64,000 bases of DNA, taken from Acetobacterium sp. KB-1. Lineage in GTDB: Bacteria > Bacillota > Clostridia > Eubacteriales > Eubacteriaceae. Below the pieces are notes generated by a model that did not search any database, was not told the DNA's origin, and was given only the letters and a program-made list of their open reading frames with translations. Position numbers and translations under genes: made by a program. Position 1 is the first letter of the stretch; every line of letters starts with the position of its first letter. Below are positions 24,615 to 33,113 of this stretch, piece after piece. Location: positions 3,531,895-3,595,894 of the forward strand of contig NZ_CP030040.1 of assembly GCF_003260995.1 (NCBI RefSeq), read 5' to 3'.

Positions 24615-24677
24615 TGAAAGTGTTAACCAATGCCTGAAGGTATTGAATTTCTTTAGAAAAGGAAGTGTGTAGTTGTT

Positions 24678-26813
24678 ATGAGTTTGACAGATTTGATTTA
24701 CGCTGGTTCTAATGCGGTGGCAGGTTTAACAGAAGGTGCAGTAGATGATGCCATCAAAAAATATGGTGAGAGCCACGCGGTAGGATATCCCGATACAGCC
24801 TATTTTTTACCGATTATTTATGCCGCAACAGGGGTTAAGATAAAGACATTGGGTGATTTACCGGCAGCAGTTGGGATTCTTAAGAGTTTGATCACCAATA
24901 AAGAAGATTTGGGCGAAGCGTTAAACGCCGGACTGGCGACAGCGGTTGGGGCTGAAATTATTGAGGCGATTCGATATCTTGATGGTGATCCATACGCCAA
25001 CGATTCGGGCATTGGTTTTGTGGCGGATCCCATTATTCGTTCGTTGGGCGTGCCCCTGGTAACCGGCGATATTCCCGGGATTGCCGTTCTTTTAGGGGAA
25101 TCCTCAGACCCTGCTGAATTAGCAGCGATTGTAAAAGATTATCAGGAAAAAGGTTTACTGACCTTTATGGTTGGTAATATCATCGAGCAGGCGCTGGAAG
25201 CCGGAGTTAAGATGGGGCTGGATTATCGTGTCATTCCTTTGGGCCATGAAGTGACCTCTGTCATTCATGTTGTCTCGGTGGCAATTCGGGCGGCGCTTAT
25301 TTTTGGTGGCATCGAGCCTGGTAAACTGGCTGAATTTTTAACCTACACCAAAGAACGGGTGCCGGCCTTTGTCAATACCTTTGGCGAATTAAATGAAGTT
25401 GTAGTTTCGGTGGGAGCGGGAGCGATTGCCCTGGGTTTCCCGGTGATTGCCGACGTCCCTGTGCCGGAAGTACCGGGTGCATTAATGACCCAGGCAGACC
25501 ATGCTAAAACAGTTGAGTTTTCTTTAGAAGCTCGTGATATTAAGATCAAGGTTACAAAAATTGATGTTCCCGTTTCGGTTGCCTCGGCGTTTGAAGGTGA
25601 GCGTGTCCGTAAGGATACCATGTTTGCTGAATTTGGCGGCAACAAAACGAAATGCTGGGAATTGGTAAGAGAAGCGGAATTAAGTGAAATAGAAGATCAT
25701 AAAATTACAGTAATTGGTCCAGAAATTGACGATGCCCAATTTGCAGGTGCTGATGTCGTGCGGTTACCCTTAGGTATTCTGGTTGAAGTTGCCGGTAAAG
25801 GTATGCAAAAGGATTTTGAATCGGTATTAGAACGACGGATTCATTACTTTACCAACTACATCGATGGCGCCATGCATGTCGGACAACGTAACATTGCCTG
25901 GATTCGTTTAACAAAAGAAGCTTATGAAAAAGGATTCCGCTTAAAACACATCGGTGAAGTATTGTATGCAAAAATGCGGGCAGACTTCGATAACGTTGTC
26001 GATAAATGTCAGGTAACGCTTTATACGACTCAGGAAGATGTGGCCCGACTTGAAGAAGAAGTGGTCAAACCAATTTATAGCCAACGGGACGATCGTTTAA
26101 ACGCCTTAACCGATGAAAGCGTTGATACCTTCTATACCTGTACCCTCTGTCAGTCGTTTGCACCGAGCCATGTTTGTGTGGTAACGCCAGAACGATTAGG
26201 CTTATGCGGTGCTGTTTCGTGGTTGGATAGTAAAGCGACCAAGGAATTGGATCCGGCCGGACCATCCCAACCGATTGAAAAAGGTGTTGCTGTGGATGAA
26301 AAAATTGGTATCTGGGAGTCTGTTAATAAAACCGTTGCGGCAGCATCGCAGGGGGCCGTTGAGCGGGTAACCTTATACTCAATCCTGGAAGATCCAATGA
26401 CTTCTTGCGGTTGTTTTGAATGTATCTGTGGGATCATGCCGGAAGCCAATGGTGTTGTTATTGTTAACCGTGAGTTTGGCGAAATCTCACCGGTGGGGAT
26501 GACCTTTGGGGAATTGGCGTCGATGACTGGTGGCGGCGTTCAAACACCCGGATTTATGGGACATGGCCGACATTTTATCGGGTCCAAGAAATTTATGTCG
26601 GCTGAAGGCGGACTAACGCGAATTGTCTGGATGCCAAAAGAATTAAAAGATGATGTCGCAGAACGTCTAAATAAGGCCGTACTTGAATTAACAGGGATAG
26701 AAAATTTCGTTGACATGGTTTGCGATGAAACCATTGCGACCGACTCCGAAGCGGTATTGGAGTTCCTGGAATCAAAGGGACACCCGGCTCTGACCATGGA
26801 CCCCATTATGTAA
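24678..26813 (+). CDS. acsB: Acetyl-CoA synthase, second copy
   Basis: 711-aa paralogue of the acsB at 21517. The C-terminal half is nearly identical in sequence, with all A-cluster residues kept (TCTLCQSFAPSHVC, LGLCGAVSW near 487-512, SCGCFEC near 575). The first 120 residues differ much more, which is the CODH-binding part. Codon use is less biased than in the first copy and the ribosome site (GGAAG, about 12 bases from the ATG) is weaker, so it is likely made at lower level or under other conditions. It is followed by cooT, a DUF3842 gene and a small His-domain gene. Confidence 0.95.
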   Translation: MSLTDLIYAGSNAVAGLTEGAVDDAIKKYGESHAVGYPDTAYFLPIIYAATGVKIKTLGDLPAAVGILKSLITNKEDLGEALNAGLATAVGAEIIEAIRYLDGDPYANDSGIGFVADPIIRSLGVPLVTGDIPGIAVLLGESSDPAELAAIVKDYQEKGLLTFMVGNIIEQALEAGVKMGLDYRVIPLGHEVTSVIHVVSVAIRAALIFGGIEPGKLAEFLTYTKERVPAFVNTFGELNEVVVSVGAGAIALGFPVIADVPVPEVPGALMTQADHAKTVEFSLEARDIKIKVTKIDVPVSVASAFEGERVRKDTMFAEFGGNKTKCWELVREAELSEIEDHKITVIGPEIDDAQFAGADVVRLPLGILVEVAGKGMQKDFESVLERRIHYFTNYIDGAMHVGQRNIAWIRLTKEAYEKGFRLKHIGEVLYAKMRADFDNVVDKCQVTLYTTQEDVARLEEEVVKPIYSQRDDRLNALTDESVDTFYTCTLCQSFAPSHVCVVTPERLGLCGAVSWLDSKATKELDPAGPSQPIEKGVAVDEKIGIWESVNKTVAAASQGAVERVTLYSILEDPMTSCGCFECICGIMPEANGVVIVNREFGEISPVGMTFGELASMTGGGVQTPGFMGHGRHFIGSKKFMSAEGGLTRIVWMPKELKDDVAERLNKAVLELTGIENFVDMVCDETIATDSEAVLEFLESKGHPALTMDPIM

Positions 26814-26858
26814 CAAATGGTTGTAATTAAGACTAAACGGTTATAATGAATGACAGTC

Positions 26859-26904
26859 ACCCCTTAAGCTTGTGTTAAGGGGTAGGCTGTGTTAAAATAG
26901 CCTA
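26859..26904 (+). promoter_or_regulatory. Hairpin and candidate promoter before cooT
   Basis: ACCCCTTAA (26859-26867) and TTAAGGGGT (26875-26883) form a 9-bp stem; TAGGCT (26883-26888) and AGCCTA (26899-26904) form another. TTGTGT (26870-26875), 17 nt, TAAAAT (26893-26898) is a possible promoter overlapping both. Confidence 0.45.
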
Positions 26905-26930
26905 AATTAAAAAGAAAGGAGACCAAGAAC

Positions 26931-27128
26931 ATGTGTGAATCTTCAGCTTATATGATTACTCCTGAAGGAGAAACAAAGATAATGGACTATGTTGTTGATA
27001 TCGTTCCAAACGACGATGGCAGTTTAACGCTGTCTGACTTATTGGGTGGTACAAAAATTGTTCAAGGCAAACTCAAAGAAGTAAAACTTCTAAACCACAA
27101 AATTATTATTGAAGGAATAGCGGTTTAG
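26931..27128 (+). CDS. cooT: CooT-family nickel-binding protein
   Basis: 65-aa protein starting MCESSAYMI, the hallmark of CooT. In the Rhodospirillum rubrum protein Cys2 binds nickel at a dimer interface, and this Cys is present here. The rest (IMDYVVDIVPNDDGSLTLSDLLGGTKIVQGKLKEVKL) is the small beta-barrel fold typical of the family. RBS AAAGGAGA (26914-26921). It follows the second acsB and precedes a DUF3842 gene, consistent with nickel supply to CODH/ACS. Confidence 0.9.
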   Translation: MCESSAYMITPEGETKIMDYVVDIVPNDDGSLTLSDLLGGTKIVQGKLKEVKLLNHKIIIEGIAV

Positions 27129-27131
27129 CCA

Positions 27132-27554
27132 ATGAACATTGTTGTGCTAGATGGTATGGGAGGAGGCATTGGATCTCGAATTGTCGGTATTTTAAAAGAT
27201 GAAATACCGCCGTATATTGAAATATATGGATTGGGAACCAATGCACTGGCCACAGCGGCCATGTTAAAAAAAGGCGCTAATAAAGGTGCAACCGGAGAAA
27301 ATGCCATTGCGGTCACGGTAAAAAAAGCGGATTTTATAATTGGCTCAATTGCGATGACCATTCCAAACTCGATGATGGGAGAAGTCACGCCACGAATGGT
27401 TGAAGCGATTGGAAACAGCGATGGATTAAAAATCTATATTCCGATTCTGCCGGAAAATCACCATATTGTTTCACTGGAAGAAAAACCACTCTTGCTCCAG
27501 ATTCGAGAAGCCGTTTCGTTGATAAAAAAAGAACTTAATTTAGGAGAAGTGTAG
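27132..27554 (+). CDS. DUF3842 family protein
   Basis: 140-aa protein of DUF3842. A glycine-rich N-terminus (VVLDGMGGGIGSRIV, residues 4-18) looks like a nucleotide-binding loop of Rossmann type, followed by ALATAAMLKKGANKGATGENAIAV near 38-60. The gene starts three bases after the cooT stop and ends one base before the next gene, so all three are one unit. Function unknown; the steady link to cooT suggests nickel or CODH maturation. Confidence 0.85.
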   Translation: MNIVVLDGMGGGIGSRIVGILKDEIPPYIEIYGLGTNALATAAMLKKGANKGATGENAIAVTVKKADFIIGSIAMTIPNSMMGEVTPRMVEAIGNSDGLKIYIPILPENHHIVSLEEKPLLLQIREAVSLIKKELNLGEV

Positions 27555-27773
27555 ATGGATGCTAAATTAAAGATGGATAAGGAAGCGGATATTTTCAAGG
27601 TGTTGCTGGCCCATTGGATTAATCACACCGGTGATCATATTGATGGCTATCGGGAGTGGGCTGAGAAATTACAGGGTACATCAAAAGACGCGGTGTCCCG
27701 GGAAATATTTCTGGCAATTGACAAGATGCGTGAAGCACAAAAGAAAATTATGGAAGCCAAAATGCGTTTCTAA
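27555..27773 (+). CDS. Small protein equal to the helical domain of the His-rich protein
   Basis: 72-aa mostly helical protein that aligns along its length with the C-terminal 65 residues of the His-rich protein at 23873. Shared features are VLLAHWINHTGDHIDGYREW (LLxHWxxHxxDHxxxYxxW), then EK, AI near 55 and the ending EAxKxxxEAK. Three histidines and an Asp are arranged HW-x2-H-x2-DH and could bind metal. Directly after DUF3842 with GGAGAAG overlapping its stop region. No name known to me beyond a domain of unknown function. Confidence 0.85.
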   Translation: MDAKLKMDKEADIFKVLLAHWINHTGDHIDGYREWAEKLQGTSKDAVSREIFLAIDKMREAQKKIMEAKMRF

Positions 27774-27893
27774 AGACACGATAATAGCTTAAAATTAATG
27801 ACAACCCATGCTTGAAAGCAGGACTTTTTGTTCTGTTTTTTTTCGTATTAGTAAAGTGATGCGACAGCTGTAAGGAATCGTAGTCAAAAGTGG

Positions 27894-27932
27894 AGCCCCG
27901 GGAAAATGATACGTTTTCTCGGGGCTTTTTTT
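27894..27932 (+). terminator. Terminator of the acsB-cooT operon
   Basis: AGCCCCGGGAAAA (27894-27906) pairs with TTTTCTCGGGGCT (27914-27926) with one mismatch, then six T. A weaker hairpin with eight T sits upstream (about 27821-27843). Confidence 0.88.
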
Positions 27933-28003
27933 AATAAAAAGTTATGTGGTTTTTTATAGATGAGGTATAATTAAAGTAACGAAAAGCAAAAGAAGGTAAA
28001 TAA

Positions 28004-28816
28004 ATGCGAATAAAAGATAAGAAACGTTTTATGCTAGCTTGTGGTGGATTGGCGACAATTCTGATTTTAATGATTACTGTTTTGACCATCGGTTTTTGGA
28101 ACCGCAATGATAACCAGGCAAAGACTGATAACAACACGAAGTCCCAGACGACAGCGGTGGCAAACGAAAGTGAAACAGCGGTAAATTCCCAGGCAGCAGT
28201 GACTGAACAGCCATCAGAAACAAAAGAAGAAATAAAAAATGCATCGTCTGCAGATATAAATAGCACCGACAGTATAACAAAACTGGTTAACAAGAACCAC
28301 AGTATTTCGTCAAACTATCGACCCGCTGATCTGGTTACGGTTGATCTGCCATCGACCCGGGATACCCAACTGCGAAGCGTTGCGATCGCGGGCCTGACGA
28401 ACCTTTTTGAAGCAGCTGAGGCTGAAGGTTATGAACTGTTTTGTTGTTCCGGGTATCGCTCCTATGAAACCCAAACTGAACTCTATGCCTGGAATGTGGA
28501 AACCTATGGGGTTGATGGTGCCGAATTGGTCAGTGCCCGGCCGGGAATGAGCGAACACCAGTTGGGTTTAGCTATGGATGTCACAAGTGCGTCGGTGGAG
28601 TTTGATCTGCTGGAGAGTTTTGGATCAACGCCAGAAGGACAATTCATCAAAGAGAATGCCCATAAATTTGGTTTTATTGTCCGCTATCCCCAGGGTAAAA
28701 CCGATATTACCGGTTATGCCTATGAACCCTGGCATCTGCGCTATTTAGGGATCGATGTGGCTACCGATATTTATAAGAGCGGAAAAACCATGGAAGAGTA
28801 TTATGGTACAAATTAA
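28004..28816 (+). CDS. M15 (VanY-type) D-alanyl-D-alanine carboxypeptidase
   Basis: 270-aa membrane-anchored peptidase. Residues 9-31 are a membrane helix or uncleaved signal, then a Ser/Thr/Gln-rich linker to about 85, then the catalytic domain. Zinc ligands are in SEHQLGLAMDV near 182-192 (His and Asp) and EPWHLRY near 240-246 (Glu base and His). GYRSYETQTELY near 149 is typical of the family. It trims the terminal D-Ala of cell-wall peptides outside the membrane; no vancomycin-resistance genes are nearby, so housekeeping wall turnover is likely. RBS AGAAGG. Confidence 0.92.
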   Translation: MRIKDKKRFMLACGGLATILILMITVLTIGFWNRNDNQAKTDNNTKSQTTAVANESETAVNSQAAVTEQPSETKEEIKNASSADINSTDSITKLVNKNHSISSNYRPADLVTVDLPSTRDTQLRSVAIAGLTNLFEAAEAEGYELFCCSGYRSYETQTELYAWNVETYGVDGAELVSARPGMSEHQLGLAMDVTSASVEFDLLESFGSTPEGQFIKENAHKFGFIVRYPQGKTDITGYAYEPWHLRYLGIDVATDIYKSGKTMEEYYGTN

Positions 28817-28945
28817 GTGACCGATCCGAGATCAAAGAGATGTGAAAAAGAATACCAAAGGTGGTGTCCTTTTTTGATAGCCATGGCTGCCAGAAAAAAA
28901 CTATTTAAAAAAACTTGACTATCTGATATAATAATCAGTGTTTCT

Positions 28946-29022
28946 GCGCCCGTAGCTCAGGTGGATAGAGCAGTAGTTTCCTAAACTGCGTGCCGGAGGT
29001 TCGAATCCTCTCGGGTGCACCA
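28946..29022 (+). tRNA. tRNA-Arg (CCT)
   Basis: Full cloverleaf: acceptor GCGCCCG with CGGGTGC, anticodon stem GTAGT/ACTGC with loop TTCCTAA giving anticodon CCT, T arm GGAGGTTCGAATCCTC, and an encoded CCA end. Reads AGG codons. Confidence 0.95.
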
Positions 29023-29027
29023 CGATT

Positions 29028-29075
29028 ATCAGGTTAAAAAAGACGCAGTCTGCGTCTTTTTTAACCTGATTTTTT
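29028..29075 (+). terminator. tRNA terminator
   Basis: A 21-bp perfect stem (29028-29048 with 29050-29070) followed by T residues. Confidence 0.9.
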
Positions 29076-29123
29076 ATGTTATGATGCAAATGAGATTGTT
29101 TATAAAAACGAATGAGAATTAAA

Positions 29124-29567
29124 ATGAAAATTATTAATGTAAAAGACCGAAATGCTATGCTGATAGAGCAACTTGTAAAAGTGCGAAAAGCTTCGGTGAA
29201 AGAAACGCATTTATTTTTGTCCGATTTGGAGATTGACAATATTGAAAAATATGTTCCGCAGGCTTTAGCAGGGATTCCAAATTTGATTGTTGCAGAAAAC
29301 CAGCGTGGTGTTTCGGTTGCATTTATGGGAATAGATGAACAAAAACTTGAAATGTTGTTTATTCATCCCAAAGAACGCGGGCATGGTTTGGGCAGAGAAT
29401 TAGTTGAATATGGCATTAAGGAATATTTTATTAATGAGCTGGGAGTTAATGAGCAAAACCCACAAGCAAAAGGATTTTATGAACATATGGGATTTGAAGT
29501 TTATAAGAGAACTGAAGTAGACGAGCAAGGCATGCCGTATCCTATTTTGTACATGAAATTATCATAA
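29124..29567 (+). CDS. GNAT family N-acetyltransferase
   Basis: 147-aa single-domain acetyltransferase. The acetyl-CoA loop is MLFIHPKERGHGLGRELVEYGIK (about residues 76-98, R/Q-x-x-G-x-G/A form) and the end NPQAKGFYEHMGFEVYKRTEVD is the usual last strand-helix of the fold, close to the YjaB-like group. ATG 29124 is used; ATG 29112 in frame is equally possible as both have weak sites. Substrate unknown. Confidence 0.85.
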   Translation: MKIINVKDRNAMLIEQLVKVRKASVKETHLFLSDLEIDNIEKYVPQALAGIPNLIVAENQRGVSVAFMGIDEQKLEMLFIHPKERGHGLGRELVEYGIKEYFINELGVNEQNPQAKGFYEHMGFEVYKRTEVDEQGMPYPILYMKLS

Positions 29568-29634
29568 GTTATTTTTTGTGGGTTAATAAGATTTTCCCTA
29601 CATCTATTTTGTACTAATGTCACAGTGAAAAATT

Positions 29635-29660
29635 AAGGACGGTTTTCAGCCGTCCTTTTT
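29635..29660 (+). terminator. Terminator after the GNAT gene
   Basis: AAGGACGG (29635-29642) pairs with CCGTCCTT (29650-29657), then TTT. The rest of 29568-29829 shows no gene. Confidence 0.85.
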
Positions 29661-29829
29661 GTTCTCCACAACAATGATAATACAATAAATTTTTTTACAT
29701 AGAAGTACCTAAGTCGATAAGCACATGCTCTACAGAATCACAAAAAGTAGTAAAAAAATATTTTTTTAAAAAGCCAACAAAACAACGATGATGCTGCATT
29801 TAAACAGCATAAGGATAAAGGAGGTAATA

Positions 29830-30597
29830 ATGAATATTGTCAAAATTGAAACTATATTTGATTTGATAAAAAACAAAGAACTGTCTGGGTTCGAACTTTT
29901 ATACGAACAGTATTTTCGTATTATGTACGGCATCGCATATTCGATTACCGGCAACGACGAGGTGAGCAAGGATGCTGTCCAAAATACGCTAATTAAGCTA
30001 TTTGTTCTCGAACCACATAAATTCCCCCAAGCGCATGCGTTGACATGGCTCTATACCGTTGTCAAAAATGAAGCGCTTATGTTGCTCCGCAAGGAAAAGC
30101 AGACTATCGACATCAGCACCGTTGCTGAAAAACTGCCAATGATTGACAAGGGCATCGAGGAATTTATCGATATGGAAAACTACTACACTTTGATTTCATC
30201 GCTGAACGAAAAACAACGGCAGATTGTCACGCTGAAGGTGTTGGGTGGTATGAGTCATAAAGAAATATCCCACATGCTGCAGAAGCCGATAGGTACTATT
30301 CAATGGACATACAACATGTCCATCAAAAAACTGCGTGTTGCGATTTCTACGATGGCTGCGTTTGTCATCATGCTAGGCACAGGCTTTGTTTATAAGCTAA
30401 TTAGAGCATTTGATACAGAATACATTGAAATCCCAGAAATGGATATGGAGCCGCCCGTCAATATTCCAGCATCACCAATAATTGATGCGTGGGTTATTGG
30501 GCTCGGTATATGCTTTTTGTTGTCGGTAACAGCTTTAATCATATTTTTTAGAAATTCAGACAAATTGCCAACAAAACGCAAAGCCAGACGCATCTAA
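29830..30597 (+). CDS. ECF-type sigma factor with C-terminal membrane segments
   Basis: 255-aa protein. Residues about 15-85 are sigma region 2 (FELLYEQYFRIMYGIAYSITGNDEVSKDAVQNTLIKLF) and about 110-170 region 4 (LNEKQRQIVTLKVLGGMSHKEISHMLQKPIGTIQW). Unlike standard ECF factors it goes on with two hydrophobic helices at about 175-192 and 217-240 and a basic tail, so it would be held at the membrane. ATG 29830 follows AAAGGAGGT. The next gene encodes a secreted or anchored partner. Confidence 0.88.
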   Translation: MNIVKIETIFDLIKNKELSGFELLYEQYFRIMYGIAYSITGNDEVSKDAVQNTLIKLFVLEPHKFPQAHALTWLYTVVKNEALMLLRKEKQTIDISTVAEKLPMIDKGIEEFIDMENYYTLISSLNEKQRQIVTLKVLGGMSHKEISHMLQKPIGTIQWTYNMSIKKLRVAISTMAAFVIMLGTGFVYKLIRAFDTEYIEIPEMDMEPPVNIPASPIIDAWVIGLGICFLLSVTALIIFFRNSDKLPTKRKARRI

Positions 30598-30649
30598 AAG
30601 ACATAAGCAAAACAAAATGCTTAAAATTAAAACGAAAAGGAGAATAACA

Positions 30650-31132
30650 GTGAAAAAAAATAAAACAATCATGTTGCTGACTCTTGGATGCGTTATGTCT
30701 CTCAGTTTAACCGCCTACGCCTGTGTTGCCACCAACTCGAAAGATTCGATTCTAGACAGCCAAGTTGAGTTGAAAATGCCTATAACAGCACCAGCACTGG
30801 AAGGTGAAATCACTGATGATGCTGAAGTGCTTGATGTTGTGCAGTTCAAAGGCAAAATTGACAGCATTGATGGGGACGAAGCCATCGTGACACCCGATAA
30901 AGGTGAAGATATCCGTAGCTCTGGAGATGCCGTTCGTATCAATATCGCCGATTACAGCAAACCACTCAACAAAGGCTATTCCGTAACGATCTATTATGAC
31001 GGTGTAATTATGGATAGCTACCCGTTGCAGATTAACCTCCTTGGCATTAACGATGAAATGTTCGATATTGAAGAACCTAGCATCAGTGACGACTTCGATG
31101 AAGCGGTTTCGTTTGATAATTCATATGAATAA
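30650..31132 (+). CDS. Secreted protein of unknown function downstream of the sigma factor
   Basis: 160-aa protein with an N-terminal signal (KKNKTIMLLTLGCVMSLSLTAYACV), possibly a lipoprotein with the Cys of AYAC. The mature part is acidic, with an OB-like beta segment (VVQFKGKIDSIDGDEAIVTPD, then DAVRINIADYSKPLNKGYSVTIYYDGVIMDS) like small DUF3221-type or calcium-binding secreted proteins, and a very acidic end. GTG 30650 is preferred because AAAGGAGA lies at the right distance. Likely co-transcribed with the sigma gene and may be its signal input or target. Confidence 0.75.
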   Translation: MKKNKTIMLLTLGCVMSLSLTAYACVATNSKDSILDSQVELKMPITAPALEGEITDDAEVLDVVQFKGKIDSIDGDEAIVTPDKGEDIRSSGDAVRINIADYSKPLNKGYSVTIYYDGVIMDSYPLQINLLGINDEMFDIEEPSISDDFDEAVSFDNSYE

Positions 31133-31528
31133 ACGATTCTATATCCTCTTATTATTTGATATTGCATCTATTTTATACTAATTGCACAAACTTTTCAGGC
31201 TGAAATAGATGCAATATTGTATCTGTTTTGGTCTGATTTTTTATGTTATACTTAAAATAATGTCTGACGAAAGATCTTTTTATTTTTTATACAATGTATG
31301 GACGCAGGGATTTGTGGAGGTATCTACTTCAGCTAAGCTGCATCTATTCTGATCTAACGACACAATAAAATACGATGGCATAGCCGTTTTTTTGCTGAAA
31401 AACTTAAAAATTTGTGGTTTTGTAAAAATTTTATTTGTGCGATAAAAACTATTGCAAAGTATCACAACAAGGTTTATACTTCATAGAGTTGTATCGTGGG
31501 AACCGCCGTGTTTAATCAAGGAGATCGT
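31133..31528 (+). other. Intergenic stretch with a 12-bp stem
   Basis: TTGCATCTATTT (31162-31173) is a perfect complement of AAATAGATGCAA (31203-31214). A sequence much like its left arm (CATCTATTTTGTACTAAT) also lies before the sigma gene at about 29599-29618, so related sequences flank the sigma locus. No gene is seen in the rest. Confidence 0.5.
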
Positions 31529-31714
31529 ATGGAAAATTATAAAAAGTATCTCATCGTTTTTGGATTACTGTTATTATTTGCATTAGTTTCTCCCGTCATT
31601 CTTGCCTGGATCAGTGTCATTCTTTCGCCGATTATAACAACAGCAGGGGTGGTAGCGTTAATTTTTATTGCCACGGTGATCATTGCCTGGTACGGAAAAA
31701 TTGGACGCAAGTAG
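31529..31714 (+). CDS. Small two-helix membrane protein
   Basis: 61-aa protein with two membrane helices (about 8-30 and 33-55) joined by a short proline turn and a basic end (GKIGRK). ATG 31529 follows AAGGAG (31518-31523). No family recognised. Confidence 0.7.
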   Translation: MENYKKYLIVFGLLLLFALVSPVILAWISVILSPIITTAGVVALIFIATVIIAWYGKIGRK

Positions 31715-31803
31715 CGGTTGCACGATCGATTTACTTTTGACTAAACATGAGGTTCGGAAACGGGTATAACAAATATTTTACAAACAGGGGTGCGTTGACT
31801 AAG

Positions 31804-32304
31804 TTGAACATACGATTAGTAGCAGAAAAGGATTATCCTCGGGTATTGGAAATTTTAAATGAGGCGATTGCCGCCCGGAAATTTACGGCCCAACTTGCGC
31901 CGGCAACCATGGCAATCCGAAAAGATTGGTTTGTTCACCATTCGGCACCACGGCACCCAATGTTTGTGGCAGAGCTCGCGGGTGATGTGGTTGGTTGGAT
32001 TACCTTGACCGAATTTCGGGCTGGACGGGAGGGCTTTCGGTTTACTTCCGAGATCAGTTATTATATTGATAGCCGTTTTCACCGCCAGGGCGTCGGCTCG
32101 AAGCTGATGCAACGGGCGATTGAGTCTGCCGATGAAATAGGTTTCAGAAATTTGATTGCGGTTATTTTCGACACGAATGTCAGTAGCCGTAAACTCGTTG
32201 AAAAACATGGCTTCAAGTTATGGGGGCATATGCCGGATGCGGTCGATATTGATGGGAACATCATTGGTTGTGATTATTGGGGATTAAAAATAGAAAAACA
32301 ATAA
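31804..32304 (+). CDS. GNAT acetyltransferase, phosphinothricin acetyltransferase-like
   Basis: 166-aa acetyltransferase with the PAT/Pat-like pattern: NIRLVAEKDYPRVLEILNEAI at the start, VVGWITLTEFRAGREGFR near 61, RFHRQGVGSKLMQRAIESADEIG near 95-117 (acetyl-CoA loop) and NVSSRKLVEKHGFKLWGHMPD near 125-146. I use the TTG at 31804 because the family begins just there; an ATG at 31747 in frame would add 19 residues and has no ribosome site. Substrate unknown. Confidence 0.8.
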   Translation: MNIRLVAEKDYPRVLEILNEAIAARKFTAQLAPATMAIRKDWFVHHSAPRHPMFVAELAGDVVGWITLTEFRAGREGFRFTSEISYYIDSRFHRQGVGSKLMQRAIESADEIGFRNLIAVIFDTNVSSRKLVEKHGFKLWGHMPDAVDIDGNIIGCDYWGLKIEKQ

Positions 32305-32444
32305 AAGCTGCTTGATTAATTGCGGCGTTGCTGATATAATTTTAATGTTGTCCAAAAGGCTGGGCTTTTTTTTATTTGGACCAAAGCAATCATATTCTTT
32401 TTGCCAGTAACTAAGAAAATCATTGACTATTCTGAATGTTTTTA

Positions 32445-32474
32445 TTGACAATTATCAGGTTCTCGTGGTATTCT
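32445..32474 (+). promoter_or_regulatory. Promoter of the rpmG-secE-nusG operon
   Basis: TTGACA (32445-32450), 18-nt spacer, TATTCT (32469-32474). Confidence 0.7.
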
Positions 32475-32554
32475 ATGTTAGTGACTATGAAAATAGGGAA
32501 CGTGTGCCTGCGTGTTCCTGCGGGTGTTGATATAAGGATGTAGGAGGTGCTGGA

Positions 32555-32704
32555 ATGAGAGTAAAAGTTACTTTAGCATGTACAGAATGCAAGCAAAGAA
32601 ATTACGATACCATGAAAAACAAGAAGAATAACCCTGATCGTTTAGAAGTGGACAAATATTGCAAGTTTTGCAAGAAGCATACACCACATAAAGAAACGAA
32701 ATAA
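32555..32704 (+). CDS. rpmG: 50S ribosomal protein L33
   Basis: 49 aa, [17 protein letters not shown]..., with two CxxC pairs (CTEC and CKFC) typical of the zinc-binding L33 type. RBS AGGAGGTG (32542-32549). It precedes secE and nusG, the usual order. Confidence 0.93.
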   Translation: MRVKVTLACTECKQRNYDTMKNKKNNPDRLEVDKYCKFCKKHTPHKETK

Positions 32705-32722
32705 TGGATAAAGAGGAATATC

Positions 32723-33100
32723 ATGGCAACTAATAAGAAAACTAAAAATGCCAGTAGTAAACAAGGAAAAGAAAACACCCAACAACAGGCACAAAAAACC
32801 GATGATAAGGCAGTAAACCTGGTAAAAGAGGAAAAGAAAACGCCTCAATCAACGGCAAAAAATGAGAAAAAAACTCCAAAAAAGTCAAGCGAAAAAAGTA
32901 AAGAACCAAACATTTTTCAAAAAATGGTGGGCTTTTTTAAAGGCGTTCATCATGAACTACGAAAAGTAACTTGGTTGACTAAAGATGAATTACTTAAAAA
33001 ATCCGGCGTTGTTGCTGGGATTGTTGGGATATTCACTTTTCTCGTTTGGGTTGTTGATTCAGGATTAGGTGCACTTGCCGCGTTATTTATGAACATTTAG
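32723..33100 (+). CDS. secE: Preprotein translocase subunit SecE
   Basis: 125 aa. The C-terminal 60 residues are the conserved SecE part (FFKGVHHELRKVTWLTKDELLKKSGVVAG) with one membrane helix at about 93-118. The first 65 residues are a Lys/Gln/Thr-rich low-complexity extension, longer than in most single-helix SecE proteins. Part of SecYEG. Confidence 0.92.
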   Translation: MATNKKTKNASSKQGKENTQQQAQKTDDKAVNLVKEEKKTPQSTAKNEKKTPKKSSEKSKEPNIFQKMVGFFKGVHHELRKVTWLTKDELLKKSGVVAGIVGIFTFLVWVVDSGLGALAALFMNI

Positions 33101-33113
33101 GTAAGGGAGAACC

